Source: Thermoplasmata archaeon
GTDB taxonomy: Archaea > Thermoplasmatota > Thermoplasmata > Thermoplasmatales > Thermoplasmataceae
Length of the DNA: 7,237 bases
Reading direction: 5' to 3'
Assembly: GCA_021793945.1 (NCBI GenBank)
Contig: JAJYRT010000092.1
Coordinates: forward strand, 1-7,237
The notes beneath the pieces were generated by a model that ran no database searches, was not told the origin of the DNA, and saw only the letters and a program-made list of their open reading frames with translations. Made by a program: the position numbers and the translations under genes. Positions 5,693 through 7,237 of this stretch are shown piece by piece (the first letter of the stretch is position 1; every line of letters begins with the position of its first letter).

Positions 5693-7132
5693 TCAGGAAA
5701 GTGGAAAGCGTTTCTTTGCTTCCTCTATCTCCTCGGTAACAAGTGGTCTCCATTTCATGAAATCCGCCGGGTTCTTTGGGTAGTTGTCATAAATCTGGTT
5801 CATCTTCTGCATTTTCTTAACGGCAAAAACCAGGTTCCTGAATGCCCCTATGTTTCTCGCTCCCTTCATGACCATCATGAATTTTGAAGCCATGCTGAGT
5901 TCAGGTATAAGCCCCAATGTTATGTCAGAAGCCTCCTTTCTTGTAAGGAAAGTCTTCATTCCGTAGTTCAGGATGTCATTGTCAAGAGATTGCAGGTATA
6001 TCCTGAATATTTCCATTCCTGCTGTTCTCTTGCCATAGGCCTCGTTGTAATCCACGTTATACTGCCACAGTCCATTCAGGCTCACGTCTTTGTTTTCGAT
6101 CGCCCTTACCGCATTTTCACCAGCGAGCACTCCTGATATGAGGGCAGGACCGATTCCTCCGGCGCTTATGGGGTTTGGCATCGCCATGCTGTCCCCCGTT
6201 CCCATGTAACCGTTGAACACAAGGGATTCCATCTGCCTCCTGACGGCAACCGACCAGTTTCCCTTTCCGTTATTATTCTTGTTGAAGACCTTGAGATCCT
6301 TGAACACTGTGCACCACTTGACGTATTTATCTATAAGGGACTGCAGGTTGTCGTTCCTGCCTGTCTTCTTGTTCTTCAGATCGAGGCTGCGTTTCTGCAC
6401 CCCGAGGCCGATATTGATACGCTTTCCGCTCTTGGGGAAGACCCATCCGTATCCTCCTGGCGCAAGATCATTGTTAAGGTGGATAAGGGCATTCTCCGGA
6501 TCATAATATCTCAGGTCTTCGTGATCAAGCTCAAATTCGTAGATATACCTCCCGGTTGATTCGATATCGTCTATGTCCACGGTTCTGTCGACATAAGGGT
6601 TCTCCGGCAGTTTACGCCTGATGACAGTAGAAATGCCCAGTGAATCGATGACAACCTTGCCGGTAAATGTCTTGATCTCCTTTGCTTTGTTCTTTCCCCT
6701 GATGCCCTTCACATAATTGTTTTCTATGATCGGTGCCTCAACCTCGAATTCCGGGATATAGTGAACACCACTCTTCAACGAAATGTCAAGCAGTTTTGAT
6801 TCGAATTCAGGCCGGTCCAGAGTATAGCCTACACCATCAAACATGAATTTAGTCTCAAGATCTGGGGACAATGCATAAACACCATCCACTCTTCTGTCAA
6901 GTTCCGGTCTGGAAAATGAAACACCCGTCTTCTTTGTAATAAAATCAATGTGGCTTCCTGCTACGGCATCCCCGCAAGTCCACCCCCAGACTGTCTTCTT
7001 GCCCACCTCATTCTGTGAATTCCTGTCAACCATCAGCACATTGAGGCCAGCCCTGGCGGCCATAGTTGCCGCAAGATTACCAGATAAACCAGCTCCCGCC
7101 ACCACAACATCAAAGTTTTCATCACTGCTCAT
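5693..7132 (-). CDS. Geranylgeranyl reductase, Sulfolobus-type (FAD-dependent)
   Basis: This is a 479-aa flavoprotein of the geranylgeranyl reductase family. These enzymes saturate double bases of geranylgeranyl chains (on GGPP or on digeranylgeranylglycerol phospholipids) during archaeal membrane lipid synthesis, using reduced FAD. The FAD dinucleotide motif is VVVAGAGLSG (9-18). The redox-linked cysteine region is WTCGDAV (51-57), with Cys53 in the place of the conserved Cys of the family. The substrate-cavity signature YGWVFP is at 228-233, followed by INIGLGVQ. The second FAD motif is GTGDSMAMPNP (311-321), followed by GGIGPALISG (325-334). The C-terminal third (GLWQYNVDYNEAYG, then a helical tail ending NYPKNPADF...WRP) resembles, from memory, the roughly 450-residue Sulfolobus enzyme more than the roughly 400-residue Thermoplasma enzyme. 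That suggests it may be a second, distinct reductase in the cell. ATG 7132 has no good Shine-Dalgarno site but has TATA elements at suitable distances. The downstream paralogue is probably co-transcribed. Confidence 0.88.
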   Translation of the reverse strand: MSSDENFDVVVAGAGLSGNLAATMAARAGLNVLMVDRNSQNEVGKKTVWGWTCGDAVAGSHIDFITKKTGVSFSRPELDRRVDGVYALSPDLETKFMFDGVGYTLDRPEFESKLLDISLKSGVHYIPEFEVEAPIIENNYVKGIRGKNKAKEIKTFTGKVVIDSLGISTVIRRKLPENPYVDRTVDIDDIESTGRYIYEFELDHEDLRYYDPENALIHLNNDLAPGGYGWVFPKSGKRINIGLGVQKRSLDLKNKKTGRNDNLQSLIDKYVKWCTVFKDLKVFNKNNNGKGNWSVAVRRQMESLVFNGYMGTGDSMAMPNPISAGGIGPALISGVLAGENAVRAIENKDVSLNGLWQYNVDYNEAYGKRTAGMEIFRIYLQSLDNDILNYGMKTFLTRKEASDITLGLIPELSMASKFMMVMKGARNIGAFRNLVFAVKKMQKMNQIYDNYPKNPADFMKWRPLVTEEIEEAKKRFPLS

Positions 7133-7155
7133 AAAAATCCGCGTCGATGTGTGCA

Positions 7156-7163
7156 GATATACA
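7156..7163 (-). promoter_or_regulatory. Candidate TATA box of the geranylgeranyl reductase unit
   Basis: The minus strand reads TGTATATC centred about 27 bases before ATG 7132, fitting a leaderless transcript as at TFS and SRP54. A stronger-looking TTTTAATATA lies at 7175-7166. If that were the TATA box, transcription would begin near 7144, giving a 12-base leader with no ribosome-binding site. I cannot choose between them from the sequence alone. Confidence 0.5.
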
Positions 7164-7185
7164 ACTATATTAAAAATCTTGCGGG

Positions 7186-7193
7186 TTTATATC
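7186..7193 (+). promoter_or_regulatory. Possible divergent promoter pointing out of the window
   Basis: TTTATATC on the + strand would place transcription initiation near 7216. No ATG, GTG or TTG occurs between 7194 and the window end, so any product would begin beyond the edge or be a non-coding RNA. Weak evidence. Confidence 0.25.
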
Positions 7194-7237
7194 TCCAGAA
7201 AGTAATTCAAATCGGACTCAGAAGGATAGGGAAAGGG

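Noticed and set aside
7200..7237. tRNA-like T-loop sequence TTCAAATC near the right edge
   Set aside because: The flanking bases do not pair as a T-stem and no D-arm, anticodon arm or acceptor stem is present in the window.

Overview
The window looks like a piece of archaeal chromosome, most likely from an acidophilic Euryarchaeote of the Thermoplasmatales type. The grounds are an archaeal transcript-cleavage factor (TFS), an archaeal-style SRP54, two flavoproteins of the geranylgeranyl reductase superfamily (isoprenoid/ether-lipid chemistry), and TATA boxes placed about 26-27 nt upstream of start codons, as expected for leaderless archaeal mRNAs. The domain call is firm. The order is an inference from protein flavour and moderate GC content, and no species is claimed. 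Coding density is very high: there is no gene-free stretch over 300 bases.

Left (1-2133, + strand): a two-gene ABC-2 type exporter, an ATPase followed after one base by its membrane permease. Both are read from Shine-Dalgarno sites and neither has a visible promoter, so they probably belong to an operon that begins left of the window. Position 2134-2273 is a 140-base convergent gap holding a marginal 34-codon basic ORF and an oligo-T run.

Middle (2274-4509): a CoA-binding-domain protein on the minus strand is divergent from TFS (+). The SRP54 GTPase follows on the + strand with its own promoter. TFS and SRP54 each have a TATA box centred 26.5 nt before the preferred ATG. SRP54 has several non-consensus residues in its GTPase motifs and a methionine-free stretch where the signal-peptide groove usually carries methionines.

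Right (4506-7132, minus strand): a probable two-gene transcription unit. The promoter-proximal gene is a 479-aa geranylgeranyl reductase resembling the Sulfolobus enzyme, with the Cys-Gly-Asp and YxWxFP motifs intact. The promoter-distal gene is a 366-aa paralogue that keeps the FAD fold but has lost both motifs. Its stop codon overlaps that of SRP54 in a shared CTAG. Position 7133-7237 holds the promoter of the 479-aa gene and perhaps a divergent promoter firing out of the window.

Functionally this is mostly core-cell material (transcription fidelity, protein targeting, membrane lipid or isoprenoid saturation) beside one exporter. I found no mobile element, CRISPR array, rRNA or convincing tRNA, and no clear evidence of a wholly new system. 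The best candidates for a second look are the divergent reductase paralogue, the unusual SRP54 and the small basic ORF.
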